From: Coptis chinensis
Lineage: Eukaryota; Streptophyta; Magnoliopsida; Ranunculales; Ranunculaceae
Direction: 5' to 3'
Assembly (NCBI GenBank): GCA_015680905.1
Contig: CM027377.1
Location: 87,749,001-87,813,000, forward strand
DNA: 64,000 bases
The notes below the pieces were generated by a model, which ran no database searches, was not told the origin of the DNA, and saw only the letters and a program-made list of their open reading frames with translations. Shown here in pieces: positions 46,518 through 59,180 of this stretch (position 1 is its first letter; each line of letters opens with the position of its first letter). Both the position numbers and the translations under genes were made by a program.

Positions 46518-48333
46518 GAAACGGGAGTTAAGGTAAGTTTTTAGTTTCAGTTAGTGTCTGCTTATGTCCCAAGAAATTTAATTCTTATTAACCCCATAAG
46601 GGTGGAACTCATATAGAGTTGCGTCTATTTTTCTTTTTCTATATTAGGATGTTTTAACCTTGTTTTGCAGATGTTCCAGAATTTCACGCATTTGAATTGT
46701 GTTTCTCTACCCTTTTTATTTAAATACTTTAAGGACAAAGCATGATTCTTGTTTAGGGGGGGGGGGCATAGAAACACGTGTAATTAAGGCATCTGTTAGG
46801 ATATAGATATGTATAATATGCACTTGTTTTCTAGTAAAAAGTCAAAAATTTCAAAAATATAAATTAAAAGTTATTACACTTAGGAATATTGGTATTGTTT
46901 TATTTCTCTATGCTCTGAATAATCTAGAAGTCTCACGTAGCTTTTGCATTAGAATAATTTTTAGAAACTTAGGTTAATACGTAGGTAATAATCTTTGCAT
47001 CTATCTATAAATATATTACATGAGTATCTATGATTGTTGGCAGTAAGTTTCTGAAATCTAGGCTAGAGTACTTATTCTACGAATCCTGTGAGAATATAGC
47101 CTAAAGCCTTATATGAGTGAAACATTTGAGAAATGACACAAGGAAGAAGTAAAATCCGGATAGAGAAATCACACGTCCACTTGCTTGATCACTATACTAT
47201 ATCCTAAGCGAAAATTTAGGCCCTCTTTGGATCGATATAGCTAAAAATTCAAACCTATGAAATTATTTTCCACTAGTTGCCCCTCTGAGCCTTTCTTTAG
47301 CATTTCATAAACTGCAAATCCTTTAACCTATTACAAAACAAAATAAAAATAAAAATTACCCTACCCATTCTTTGAATGAGTCTGAGAATAGAGATGAATA
47401 ATAGAAAAGAGAAAGACCTTTGAAATCAAGAATTTGTTAGTCGATTCAAATAAGAAAAGAAAGTTTCCATCCAAATAAAAAATATATATAAATAAATAAA
47501 AGAAAATAAAGAGTTAGAACTCCAAAAATAGAATCAAAGGAGTCAAAAGCCAAAGAAAAAAAAGAAAAAAGAAAAAAAATATGGCTAAGGATGGAAACAA
47601 AGTGTAGAAGCAAAAGTAAAGAACAAGGTTTTCTCTAGTTACATAACATGAAGACTCTATTATCTCAGACTTATCCTTTTTGAATATCCATTTCCTTCCT
47701 TCTTAAACCATCTCCTAATCCCCGTAACACCTAATAAAGACCTCTAGCTCAATTAGGAATAGGTTAGTGTGATAGTAAGTGACATATTCGTTTGATCGAC
47801 TCCAGCTTCTTTGTGTGTCATTGAGATTGTAAGGTAAGGTGTTCCCACTGCAAACTAGAGTAGTGAAACTTGAGTGGAAAAATTAGAGTGGTTTTTGTCT
47901 TGACATTTATGTGAGGACCTACTTAAGGACGCTATTACGAGTTTTCAGAAATGGACCTGCGAGTGCATTTCATAATATTACTCATTGTATATATGCTTAT
48001 TCATAGATGATTGATTATTATGCATATATTAGCTTAGGTTTCGACTTGATTATTCTGTATTCATTGCTAGTGAGATGTATAGATAATTGAGGGCATAAAT
48101 AAGGAAACAATAGTTTTATTTCTTAGTCGTTATAGTATAGATGAAGTTTGTGAGTACCTTCACTGCAAAACTCTCACGAGGCTATAACTCATCCACTAGG
48201 GAATTCCTAGTGGTTTAAGGCCTTATTGTATATGGTCAATACAATCGCACTCGGCAAAACGCGAGTAGTTAAAACTCCATTTTTGGTCACTTATTCTAAT
48301 TTCTCATATTTGCTTGAGGACAAGCAAAATACT
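46518..48333 (+). other. Element B noncoding 3' trailer
   Basis: This is collinear with the trailers of A, C, D. It contains the PPT-like site at 46751-46766, A-rich tracts (47440-47600) and TCACTAGGGAATTCC-type words shared by all trailers. No gene is seen. Confidence 0.65.
46751..46766 (+). other. PPT-like site downstream of Y
   Basis: GTTTA followed by eleven G, preceded by GGACAAAGCATGATTCTT, echoing GAGGACAAGCAAAATACT before the true tract. Confidence 0.6.
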
Positions 48334-48347
48334 GTTTGGGGGTGGTT
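48334..48347 (+). other. Element B polypurine tract
   Basis: GTTTGGGGGTGGTT immediately precedes the 3' LTR start TGATAAGAACCC at 48348. Confidence 0.85.
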
Positions 48348-49839
48348 TGATAAGAACCCAAAACTGTAGTTTTAACCCCTTAACAATAATACTTTTAGAC
48401 TAATTAGGCGGGTAATAAATAAGAGTTAATGTTGATTACGTGCTTTTATGTATTTCAGGCATTGAAGTCAATTATGTGCAGAAATGTGTTACTTTGGCGA
48501 GATAAAGGAGCAAGGGTTGGTTGCTAAGAAGTTTTGTGATTAAAGGGCAAGATTCAAGGAGAAAAAGCCTTTGTAAAGCCCAGTCAAGGCCGAAAAGTCA
48601 AAGTCAACACGGGCAGAAACAACACACAAAAGTTAGCAGAACTTCTGAAGACCGTATCTTTGGGCTCATATCTCGGAATTGGGTCTACCTTATGTCAAAA
48701 CGACCATCTTGGAATTATCTTTCCAATGGTCTGAACCTTGACCCAATTAAAAGAGCAGAACTAAACAAAAAGCCTGCTAAAGTCAGATCCAACTTAAAAA
48801 GGGCTTGTAGACTAAAGAGATTGGGTTTTAGGCTCGATTTTCCGGCCCAAAACATGGCTCCTTAGCCCATGCACGAAAATGTGGATCTGGTCTCCTCCAT
48901 TTCAAGACAAGACTTACCTCTTAAGATATAATTTAGTTTAGGGTAGAAAGTAGCCATTAGCTAATAGTTTTAGATCTAGTTTTCTTTACAGTCAATTAAT
49001 TAGTTAGAACAAGGTAGATTATTATTTTTAGAATCAATATTGTTATTTATCCATTAGATCAATAAAAGTAGTTAGTTATTCATATTTTCAGGTTTGGTTT
49101 ATTAAATTACTTAGATCTAAATTCAATTTAGTTGTTAATCATTTCTTAGTTATTAAGTTAGATTTGAATTCTTGATTAGATTAATATAGTCAAGTTATAA
49201 TCTTTATTTCATGTCTTGCTTAAATTCATATAGAAATGATAGTTTTATGAATCAATGCTAAACCTCCGTTAGAGAGGTTTGAGGAAGTCTTGATGAAAAC
49301 TTGATTGAGTAGTGTAGAAATGGTTGTAAGATTCTATTCCACTCTAGAAGGTAGTTGATTCGCCATGAGAATAGGTTAAACTTCCGCACATGCTAGTTAT
49401 TATTTGGTAGAGATTGCCATGAATGATTAGGGATTAGAACGACCAATTCTTATCGTAAGAAAGTGAGTATTGAATTACATCAATCTATGCTTGCTCATTA
49501 AGTTGGATTCAAGGTGGAATCAAATTCCCCTAATCCTTTATCTTGATTCAAACCTTAGTAATTCCGTAGTTTGAATTATCATAGTTAATATTTTAGTATT
49601 CGAATTGCCATCGTAGTATAATTTCCACATTACTCTCATTGACATTGGATAGACTGATAATCTTAGAAAACGTAAATTCTAAAGAACTAGGAGTGGAATG
49701 AATTTTCTACTCCAACTTTAGTGCAATAACATCGAGAGAGTAGAAAACTTTGATAATTAGCACAAGTCTAGCTTTAGTTTTACTTGCGTTGAGTTTAATC
49801 GCTTATTCATAGGTAAAACTAACATTTTATGAGTATCAA
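48348..49839 (+). repeat. Element B 3' LTR
   Basis: About 1,492 bases, from TGATAAGAACCC to ATGAGTATCA, followed by the AGATG duplication. It pairs with 10210-10729 plus 38588-39550. Confidence 0.9.
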
Positions 49840-49844
49840 GATGT

Positions 49845-50043
49845 TATGGGAGCTTCTAAGCAAAGCTGCAGGACCTGTTGTGGAAGTTGAGGGAACTGAA
49901 GGGCAAACTGTGGTACCAGAGGACTATGGTGATGATGCATTTGCAGAATTCTAGGCAAAAAGGTTGCCAAGAGGGAGAAGTCTTCCCAAGAAGAAAAGAA
50001 AATCAGACACCAAGCAAGTTTCCGACAACCCTGAACCGCTGAG
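49845..50043 (+). pseudogene. Host gene exon fragment, continued
   Basis: This resumes the host sequence that stopped at 10209. One frame reads AAGPVVEVEGTEGQTVVPED, YGDDAFAEF, an in-frame TAG at 49952-49954, then AKRLPRGRSLPKKKRKSD and SDNPEPL up to the LTR of D. The PKKKRK stretch looks like a classical nuclear localisation signal, so a nuclear protein is possible. Charged composition with codon-like periodicity supports coding origin. I do not recognise the family. A second frame is also open here, so the choice of frame is an inference. Confidence 0.5.
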
Positions 50044-51652
50044 TGATAAAACGATAAAATTGAATATAACTCTACTTACGAATAAACGATGAAGTCTAAA
50101 TGAAAGTAAAACTATTTCTTTTACGTAATAGTTCTTATCAAAGATTTCTACTCCTGATACTATTGAAGTAGAGTTGGAATAGAAGATTCGTTCCACTCCT
50201 AGTTCTTTAGCATTCAATGTTTTCTACAACTATCAATCCTACCAAAGTCAATGAGAGTTTTACGAAGGGATTATACTACGATGTGAATTCTAAGAACAAG
50301 ATACTAACTATAATGATTTAACTACGAAATGTTACGGAATACTAAGGTTTGAATCTAGAATAAGAATTAGGGGGGGATTGAATCCACCTTGAATCCAACT
50401 TAATAAACTAGCATAGATTGTTGTAATCCAATTCTTATGTTCTTACAGTAAGAATTTGTCGTTCTAATCCCTAATAATACATGATATCTCTACAAATTCA
50501 TAACTAGCATGTGAGGAAGTCCAACCCATTTTCATGGCGAATCAACGACCTTCTAGAGTGGAATAGACTCTTACAACGATTATACACTACACAATCAAGT
50601 TTTCATCAAGGTTTCATCAAACCCCTCTAATAGAGGTTTAACCTTGATTCATCAAACTATCATTTCCAATTGAATTAAAACTATACATCATATAAAGATT
50701 CTAACTTTACTAATTTAACTAATCAATAGATTCAAATCTAAATTAACAACTAAGAAATGAAATTGATAACTAAATAATTAAAACTATATTGTGATTAACT
50801 AATTAGCAATTAAAGACAACTAATTTATAAATTTAACAATACTAAAACTAAACAAGAATTGAATCAATAAACTAAATCGGAATTAAAGATGAATACTTTA
50901 TTATAAAACTAAATGTGATTCTAAATTAATCATTTACTTGTTCTAACTAATCTATTGCAAAGTAAAAACTAGATCTAAAACAATAATTGAAAAACTAATT
51001 AATTGAATAAAACTCAAAACTAGATCTAGAATATTTTGTAATGGCTACTTTCTATCCTAACCTAATTGATACTTAAGAGTTAAATCTTGTGTGTGGAAAT
51101 GGAGGAGACCAGATCCACATTTTCGTGCATGGGCTGAGGGTCCATGTTTTGGGCCGGAAAATCGAGCCCAAAGCCCAATTTCTTCTGTCCATAGGGCCCT
51201 TTTCAGCTGGCTCTGACTTCAATAGGCTTTTCGTCCAATTCTTCCCCTCTGATTGGGTCAGGATTTAGACTATTAGAAAGCTCTTTCCGAGCCAGTCATT
51301 TTGACATAAGGTACGCCCAATTACGAGGCATGGGTCCAAATATACGATCTTCGAAAGTTCCGCTGACTTTTGTGTGTTGTTTCTCCCCACGTTGACTCTG
51401 CCTTTTCAGCTTCTGACCGGGCTTTACAAAGGCTTTTTTCCCTTGAATGTTGGCCTTTAATCAAAGAACTTCTTAGCAACCAACCCTTGCTCCTTTATAT
51501 CGCCAAAGTGGCACATTTCTGCACATAATTGACTTCAATGCCTTAAATACATAAAATCACGTAATTATCCTTAAGTCTTATTTATTACTCACATAATTGG
51601 CCTAAAAGTATTATTGTTAAGGGGTTAAAACTACAGTTTTGGGCTCTTATCA
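50044..51652 (-). repeat. Element D 3' LTR
   Basis: About 1,609 bases, bounded by TGATAAAACGATAAAATTG at 50044 and GGGCTCTTATCA at 51652 on the plus strand. The host flank at its outer end is CTGAG. Confidence 0.85.
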
Positions 51653-51667
51653 AACCACCCCCAAACA
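51653..51667 (-). other. Element D polypurine tract
   Basis: On the minus strand CTGTTTGGGGGTGGTT precedes the LTR, after GAGGACAAGCAAAATA. Confidence 0.8.
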
Positions 51668-53460
51668 GTATTTTGCTTGTCCTCAAGCAAATATGAGAAA
51701 TTAGCATAAGTGACCAAAAATGGAGTTCTAACTAATCTCGTTTTGCCGAGTGCGATTGCATTGACCATATGCAACAAGGCCTTAAACCACTAGGAATTCC
51801 CTAATGGATGAGTTATAGCCTCGTGAGAGTTTTCCAGTGAAGGTACTCACAAACTTCATCTATACTACAACAACTCAGAAATAAAACTATTGTTCTCTTA
51901 TCTATACATCTCACTAGCAATGAATATAGAAAAATCAAGTCGAAACCTAAGCTAATATATGCATAATAATCAATCATTTATGAATAAATACATATACAAT
52001 GAGTAATACTATGAGATGAACTAGCAGGTCCGTTTCTGAAAACTCGTAATAACGTCCTTAAGTAGGTCCTCACATAAATGTCAAGACAAAAACCAATCTG
52101 ATTTTTCCGCTCAAGTTTCTCTACTGCAGTGTGCAGTGGGCACACTTTACCTTACAAACTCAATGACACACAAGGAAGTCGGAATCGATCAAACACATCT
52201 GCCACTTACTATCACACTAACCTATTCCTAATTGAGCTAGAGGTCTTTATTAGGTGTTGCGGGGATTAGGAGATGGTTTAAGAAGGAAGGAAATGGATAT
52301 TCAAAAGGACAAGTCTGAGATAATAAAGGCTTCATATTATACAACTAGAGAAACCCTTGTTCTTTACTTTTGCTTCTACACTTTGTTTCCATCCTTAGCC
52401 ATATTTTTTTTTCTTTTTCTTTAGCTTTTGACTCCTTGATTCTATTTTTGGAGTTCTAACTCTTTATTTTTGTTTATTATTATTTTTTATTTGGATTGAA
52501 ACTTACTTTTCTCATCTGAAGCGACTAACGAATTCTTGATTTCAAAGGTTCTTCTCTTTTCTATTCTTTATCTCTATTCTCAGACTTATTCAATGAATTG
52601 TGTAGGTTGATTTTTTTTTATTTTATTTTATTTTATTTTGTTTTGTTTTGTTTTGTAACAGGGTAAAAGATTTGTGGTTTCTGAAAGGCTAAAGAAAGGC
52701 TCAGAGGGGCGACTAGCGGAAAATAATTCATAGGTTTGAATTTCTGGCTATATCGATCCAAAGAGGGCCAAAATTTTGGCTTAGGATATGGTATAGTGAT
52801 CAAGCAAGTGGACGTGTGATTTTTCTATCCACATTTTACTTCTCCCTTATGTCATTTCTCAAATGTTCACTCATATAAGGCTTTAGGCTATATTCTCACA
52901 AGATTTGTAGAATAAGTACTCTAGCCTAGATTTTAGAAACTTACTGCCAACAATCATAAATACTCATGTAACATATTTATAGATAGATGCAAGGATTATT
53001 ACCTACATATTAGCCTAAGTTTCTAAAAACTATTCTAATGCAAAAGCTACGTGAGATTTGTAGATTATCAAGGGCCTAGAAAAGGAAACAATACCAATAT
53101 TCCTAAATGTATAGTACAAACTTTTTTATTAATTTTTTTAATTTTTTTTTAATTTTTAACTATAAAAACAATTGCATATTATACATATCTATATCCTAAC
53201 AGATGCCTTAATTACACGTGTTTCTATCCCCCAAACAAAAAGCATGCTTTGTCCTCAAAGTATTTAAATAAATAGGGTAGAGAAATACCATGGAAACGCG
53301 TGGAATTCCGAAACATCTGCAAAACAAGGTTAAAACATACTAATATAGAAAATAAAAACTGACGCAACTCTATAAGAATTCCACCCGTTATGGGGTTAAT
53401 GAGAAATAAATTGCTTGGGACATAAGCAGACACAAACTGAAACTAAAAGCTAACCTGAAC
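51668..53460 (-). other. Element D noncoding 3' trailer
   Basis: Collinear with A, B and C trailers. It holds a TTTTA/TTTTG repeat (52613-52656), the uninterrupted GTAAC site (52655-52659) corresponding to the solo LTR in A, and a PPT-like site at 53228-53236. No gene is seen. Confidence 0.65.
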
Positions 53461-54400
53461 TCTCGTTTAATCATCATCCTCATTTCCCTCTCCAAAGAGA
53501 GGAGGTTCCTTCGCATCCTGCCATGCCATGTTAACTTGCCAAGCCTATCGCCGTGTGTCGTCAACTTGTGCTAACCTATCTAGTGTTACTATGTCTGATA
53601 GGGTGTAAAGAGCAACCAAATGAGGTTGCTCCTGCCATCCCGGCCAAGTCATTAATCAAAATGAGCGAACCACCCAATTGGTGGGTCTCATGACTTCAAC
53701 TCTTTTCCAATCCGTTAACTGGGTACAGAATTTAGGTAGACAACTGAGTATGATGCGGCAAACCAAAACAGGCATAAGAAAATACCTATGTCGCATGCTT
53801 TGGGCTCTCTTAAGATTATCCACTAATACTCAGGGAATGTAATATCTGCGACGTCCCCCTAAAAAGGAAAAGGAAAAGCGTCACCCGGTACTATTTGCAG
53901 TATAAACCGCCAATCCCCTAAAATATTCATCAAGATGAATAACATAGTGGTGCCTACATTTAGGGACAGGCTACCAAGGGCTATGTTGTAACGGCCTTGG
54001 TCCATTATACGAAATACCCCTCCCCCATAATACTCATGGAAATATGTATAGTCATAGAGGTATGCATTATCAGTCATATATCCCTATGTGTGAATAGGAT
54101 CAGGTATTGGTATTCCCGAAACTAATGCTACCATATACTTATTGAATTCTAGTGGTGTGTCATCAACCATGACGGAGAATTCTTGTTCTCCATCCTGGTT
54201 ACAATCTAACTTAACATTATTATAAAAAAATTCAATAAGCTTAGGTGAATACGAGTCGTCTTCACTTACCAGAAGATGCCTCCATCCGAACTGCATGATC
54301 CTTTCGCGGAACCAATGTCCATAAGTCTCGCTCCCTAACAAGTGTTCGAAAGACTGCTCCGGTATTACTATAGGAGAAGTCATCACAAAACTACTCTCTA
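53461..54400 (-). pseudogene. Element D accessory frame Y
   Basis: On the minus strand the frame starts MTSPIVIPEQSFEHLLGSET and shows YGHWFRERIMQFGWRHLLVS, YSPKLIEFFYNNVKLDC, YDYTYFHEYYGGGVFRIMDQ and SLSLNVGTTMLFILMNILGD, nearly the same as Y of B. Function unknown. Broken in a few places. Confidence 0.7.
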
Positions 54401-55300
54401 GAACAGCTGCAATGATCCTAGAACAACCTACAAAAAATTGGAATTTTTCTTGCCCTTGGGGTTCAGGGCGCGGGGTGCGTCTTGGTGATTTTCGAGTTCC
54501 AGGCACTTGGGCGCAGGGCACGCTCACTTTTTTGCCTGGGATGGGCGCGGGTCGCTCTCAGGATGACAACTGGAATTCCAGTGTTTTGGGTGCAAGGTGC
54601 GCTCAGCTCTGGGCTTGGTAGGGCGCGGGTCGCGCTATGATGAAATTCTAGCAGACAGTGCTAAGGGAGCATGTAGCGTTCCTTTGGGGTGCAGGCGCGC
54701 TTCGAGCTGCTGAGTTGTTAAAATGTAGAAGAAAAATGGGAACCGTGGGAATGGAAGGTGAGAGATGAAAGTGAGGTGTAGTGTAGGTTGTGAGTGTAGA
54801 ATGAATGAAGTTTTTATAGGTTTTAAGTTGCTAAAACGAATTGGGAAGTTGCCAAAAAGCTTTAAGGCAATTATCGGAAACAAAAAATTTCCAAAACCGA
54901 AAATGAAAACAACTCATATTCTTGATTCTAAAACAACCCTAATATCTTTTAGATTGAATTTAGGATAGAAACTGCCTAACTCATCGAGATTTCATCATAC
55001 AACAATATCTATTCATAGCCATGCCCATATCGGCAATATTCTCAACCCTCACTCCAACACAAATTCTAAACTAGAAGATCATATCACAAATCATGCTAGA
55101 GTAAATAATACCACCCCCAAACAATTTGGGAAGGTGGGATTAACGATAAAAACAATGCATAATTTGAAAAGAACCATATTATATTAAAACTGAAATTCAA
55201 ACAACATTTAACAACCAATTTTAAATTTAACTACGGAATTCATAAACTAACATCCGAACTAAATAAAAAGAAAATACAAAACAACATTAACTCATAATAT
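54401..55300 (-). other. Element D noncoding stretch between X and Y
   Basis: Collinear with 44756-45597 of B. The GC-rich half (54420-54700) repeats GGGCGCGGGTCGCGCT-like words; a PPT-like site is at 55111-55122. No gene. Confidence 0.55.
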
Positions 55301-56420
55301 TCCTAAACCACTCGGTGCTGGTAGTGGAAGGCACATGGGAAGGTGATGGCTCCTGAGCTCCTGATAGGCCAGAGCCATCCGTCCTGCGGCGACGACGCTC
55401 GTGCCTCATAGACTGCTCCTCAGAAGAAGCACCCCCCTGGGGTGGAAAGCATGCAAACATATCGTCTCGGAACTTGCGCTAAGCTTCCATCTTGGCCCTC
55501 GTCTGTTCCCACCGCTCATCCTCGCGCTGGGCACGAGTCTCAAAGTTATGATGCATGGTAGCCTGCTGAGTCCGGATGTCTTTGCAAATAGTATTAAGAG
55601 CATGCATGCCACGATGAATCACAGTCATGCGTTCTGCACCCGACCTACACCTCTCCAAGGCATCGGCATCAAAACATGTTATGTCCTCCTCATCCTCCGA
55701 GTCATCCTCTTCAACTACCCTCTCTTTAGGCAACCTCCAAACTTTTTAGATACACTCCGTATAAATATGAGGATTTCGGTGCTCTTTTAGGCAAATCCTA
55801 TCAGATGTCTGAGTCGCTCTCAAGGTCACCATGATCTTCGTTATCAAAACAGGGAGAGGTGCAATACTCTTCCCAACTCCCCTAATCATGTTACTCAAAA
55901 ACTCCAAAATACAGAATTCATACTTCTGCTCCTGGAGTATCCATAGAATGTGAAGGAAGTTCAGACCAATGTCGCTGACTTTCTCCTTCCCTATGATAAT
56001 CCTACCAATCCACTGAGCTACAGCCAGCTGGTTGGTTCTGAAAGACGACTGGCGAACACAATGCGAGCTCGCATTGTAGTTCCCTTCCGAAACAGTCACG
56101 TTCATCAAAGGCTCGACCCTAGTAAATTGGGAATCCTGTAATGTGGCATCGAGATGGCGTCTAGGCGAAATGCCTAAAATCTCAGACAACAACCCAGTAG
56201 ATACTTCTCTCCTCCTCCCAGCCACCTTAACAAAAATTATATTTCCATCCAACTCCCTCGTCCTATAAAACTATCGGACCAAATCTTCATGGAAAAAATC
56301 GTCTGTCGAGTACCACAAGCCACTCCAATCTTTCCTAACCATCTCATCACTGTAAAACGGCGCGAAGTGGTCGGCAGTAAATGTGTGCTTCGGCAAAATC
56401 CGACGTCTTTGAACCATTGA
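55301..56420 (-). pseudogene. Element D accessory frame X
   Basis: Minus-strand segments read FIGRGSWMEI (start region near 56250), IIFVKVAGRRREVSTGLLSE, ILGISPRRHLDATLQDSQFT, SSFRTNQLAVAQWIGRIIIG and LPVLITKIMVTLRATQTSDR, then an acidic patch (EEDDSEDEEDITCF) and a charged tail. It is very close to X of B. Broken in a few places. Confidence 0.7.
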
Positions 56421-57484
56421 TATTTTAGAACAATTTGGGGGTTTAAATGGAATGTGGGGTAGGAGTTTGAGACTCCCTCACTAACAAAACAATGGTGCTG
56501 GCACGGCAGTTCCAGATTCTTTAAGTTTTGGGTGGTTTTCGGTGGTGGAAATTGTTGGGATTGGTGGAGGAATGTTTTGGAGAAGATTTGAAGTTGGAAT
56601 TGTACTATGGGCGTGGGTGTATTGAGGTTTCTTTTCATTTTTATTTTTTTGTTAGGGTTTGAAGTTGTTAATGGCGAAAGTGGGAAGATGAAGAAGAAGA
56701 ACGTGATGCATTCTTGGGTTGTACTGTGGGCTTGGGCCCAAGCCCAATTCGATATGAAAAAAAATTTATTTTTAGCGCAACTTCAAACTAAAATTGTCAC
56801 TTCGTTACCGGTCCGATTTTTGTGAATGAGATATGGAAATGATCAGGAGAGAATTTCCAATCCAATGAACTATAAAACACTTTATTCCAACTGTGGATGA
56901 CATATAAGAAGATGGAAAATGCCTTGAAGTGCGTGTATGATGTAAGTTATGCGAACGAATGAACTCTAATTTCAGAGATAATGTTAACCCGAATTGAAAT
57001 ACAATTAAACGGCCTAAACAACATAACTGGAAAGTTGAACAATCCAGGATGGAAATGAACACCCCACCCCCAAACAAATTTTAGACACAAAGTTTAGAAA
57101 TTTTGTTTTAAAAGTGGGTCTTTTAAAGTCAGATTCCCGAGACTTCCTAAATTACTATGTTTGTTATTTTAACAATTTTTTTTTTTTTTTTATGAAAAAT
57201 ATTTAATATAAGAAAAACAAGAAAACAATAATTGCATAATTCACACCATAGAGGAACATGACTCAAAATCCGAGAAAACATGCAAGAGTGGAAAACGTGA
57301 ATTATGTTTAACGTGGACTTAGGATCCGGTAGTTATAGCCACACACTCCATAGGGAGGGCCCAGTTACCTGAATGGTGCTCTTACCAATATATGAAAATG
57401 AAAGGAAGTACACCAACGGAAAGGTCAGTCCGCATAGATAGGGTGCTGTAAAAGGACTTCCTCTACATCAGGGGACAAAAGCTC
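56421..57484 (-). other. Element D noncoding stretch between integrase and X
   Basis: It contains the PPT-like site at 57062-57074, the TCAGATTCCCGAGACTT motif (57129-57145), a T run (57178-57191), the empty site of the LINE-like insertion (57290-57303) and the conserved CACACTCC/GGGCCC block (57335-57390). Confidence 0.6.
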
Positions 57485-58518
57485 GTGGAAATGTTTCAAC
57501 CGTTGGCCATTGACTTGAAAGATACTATTGTCCTTGGGATTTACCAAGGTGATTGCCCCGTGAGGGGTGACTTCAGTAACCAGACCAACGGGTTTTTAAT
57601 TTCCCTGGAAAAATATGTAGACGGGAGTTGTAAAGTAAGACCTTTTGACCTACCACAAAATCTTTGCACAAGATTTGCTTATCATGAAAATGTTTCATTT
57701 AGCTTTATAATCCTTCGCGAGATCATAAGGATCGCTACGGATTTCTTCAAGCTCATTCAATTGCAACTTGCGCTTGACACCCACCTCATCAAAATTGAAG
57801 TTAAGGCTTTTTATAGCCCACATAGCGCGGTGCTCCAATTCAACAGGCAAATGACAAGGTTTCCCAAATACAAGTATAAAGGGAGACATACCTATAGGAG
57901 TTTTGAAAGCAGTCCTATATGCCCATAAGGCATCAGATAGACTCTTTGACCAGTCTTTCCTATCAGGATTTACAGTTGTTTCTAATATCTTTTTGATTTT
58001 CCTATTAGAAACTTCTACTTGTCCGCTAGTTTCTGGATGATATGGAGTTGCTACCTTATGTGTAACTCCATACTTTTTCACGATAGATGCAATAACTTTG
58101 TTGCAAAAATGTGTTCAACCATCACTAATGATGGCTTTGGGAATGCCAAATCGACAGAAAATATACTCTTTAACAAAAAACACAACTGTCTTATGGTAAT
58201 TGTTATGACAAGCCATGGCCTCTATCCATTAGACACGTAGTCCACAACAACTAGAATATAAATGAAACTGTGGGAAACTGGAAAGGGACCCATGAAATCA
58301 ATGCCCCATACGTCAAAAATTTCTACCACCATGATTGGACGCTTAGTGATTCGCCCAAGTTGTTGGCAACGAATGCACGTCTTGCAATCCACTTGGGCAT
58401 CTTTAAAGAGAGTTGGCCAATAAAACCCACATTGAAGAATTTTAGCAGCTGTTTTCATACCACTAAAATGACCACCACATTCTTTGTCATGGCAGAATGA
58501 GAGAACCTCATTATATTC
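57485..58518 (-). pseudogene. Element D integrase
   Basis: On the minus strand, [20 protein letters not shown] with [14 protein letters not shown] is the zinc region, then [20 protein letters not shown], then [20 protein letters not shown] and a C-terminal [20 protein letters not shown], as in C. The part upstream of about 58518 is absent. Broken, with several breaks. Confidence 0.8.
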
Positions 58519-58688
58519 TGATAAGAGCCCAAAACTGTAGTTTTAACCCTGTAACAGTCATACTATTAGACCAATTATGTGAGTAATAATTAAGAGTTAA
58601 CACTGATTACGTGTTTTTATGCATTTCAGGCTTCAAAGTCCATTATGTGCAGAAATGTGCCACTTTAGCGAGATAAAGGAGCAAAGGT
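58519..58688 (+). repeat. Inverted LTR fragment at the D/E junction
   Basis: It starts TGATAAGAGCCCAAAACTG and stops after GATAAAGGAGCAAAGG. It matches the first 170 bases of the LTR of E and G, in the opposite orientation to the complete LTR of E. Confidence 0.8.
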
Positions 58689-59180
58689 GTGTTTTTCTCC
58701 AACCAAACCTTAATCTCATGCAAGTCTAAGTCTAAACACGACAACACTCCAAACAATCTTGATATATTAGTATAAACCTCTAACTGGAGATGCGAGGTAT
58801 GGAAGAAATGAATACCTGATAGAGACCTTGCTTCGCTTATGAATAGCGTTTTGTTTACGCGTGTTCAGTGTAAATAACAAGTTAGAACACTGAAAAACTT
58901 AAAAAATCAAAGTTCGAAACAAACCTATAGAAATCCGGAAAAATTTAGCTTAGGGCGCGAGTGCGCTCGCTTAGGGCGCGGTCGCGCTCCGTGTAACTTC
59001 AAGTTACAGTGTTTTAGGGCGGGTGCGCTCAGTGTAATTTTTCGCGGAACTTTTCAACGCTGAAACGGACAACCACAGTATGAATCAAACAAAGATGGGT
59101 GGGTTTAATGGGACTTAAAAATGACTAATTATACTATGAAAACAATGCTAAAGTGAAACTAAGATGGCAGCGGTGCCATT
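58689..59180 (-). other. Element E leader and primer-binding site
   Basis: On the minus strand the primer-binding site TGGCACCGCTGCCATC (59179-59164) follows the LTR. The leader shares TTATTCATAAGCGAAGCAAG with B and ends at ATGAGATTAAGG, the usual gag start. Confidence 0.7.

Larger units (their letters stand above)
10210..49839 (+). mobile_element. Element B: pol-less Athila/Tat-like LTR retrotransposon, interrupted by C
   Basis: B is flanked by a perfect 5-bp target duplication AGATG (10205-10209 and 49840-49844). Its 5' LTR is in two parts, 10210-10729 and 38588-39550, that join without gap around element C. Then come a tRNA-Asp-like primer-binding site, gag, protease and linker, block Z, accessory frames X and Y, trailer, polypurine tract and 3' LTR (48348-49839). 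Without C the element would be about 11.8 kb. No pol motifs are visible. It is broken, with only a handful of breaks in gag to Y, fewer than in A or F. Confidence 0.9.
50044..58518 (-). mobile_element. Element D: integrase-bearing Athila/Tat-like element, 5' half missing
   Basis: D lies on the minus strand with its 3' LTR at 51652-50044, then polypurine tract, trailer, Y, X and an integrase region up to 58518, where element E begins. Its LTR is of the same subfamily as A and B, and its X and Y are the closest matches to those of B, so D looks like a pol-bearing relative of the pol-less lineage. It is broken, with several breaks and no gag or reverse transcriptase in the window. Confidence 0.8.
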
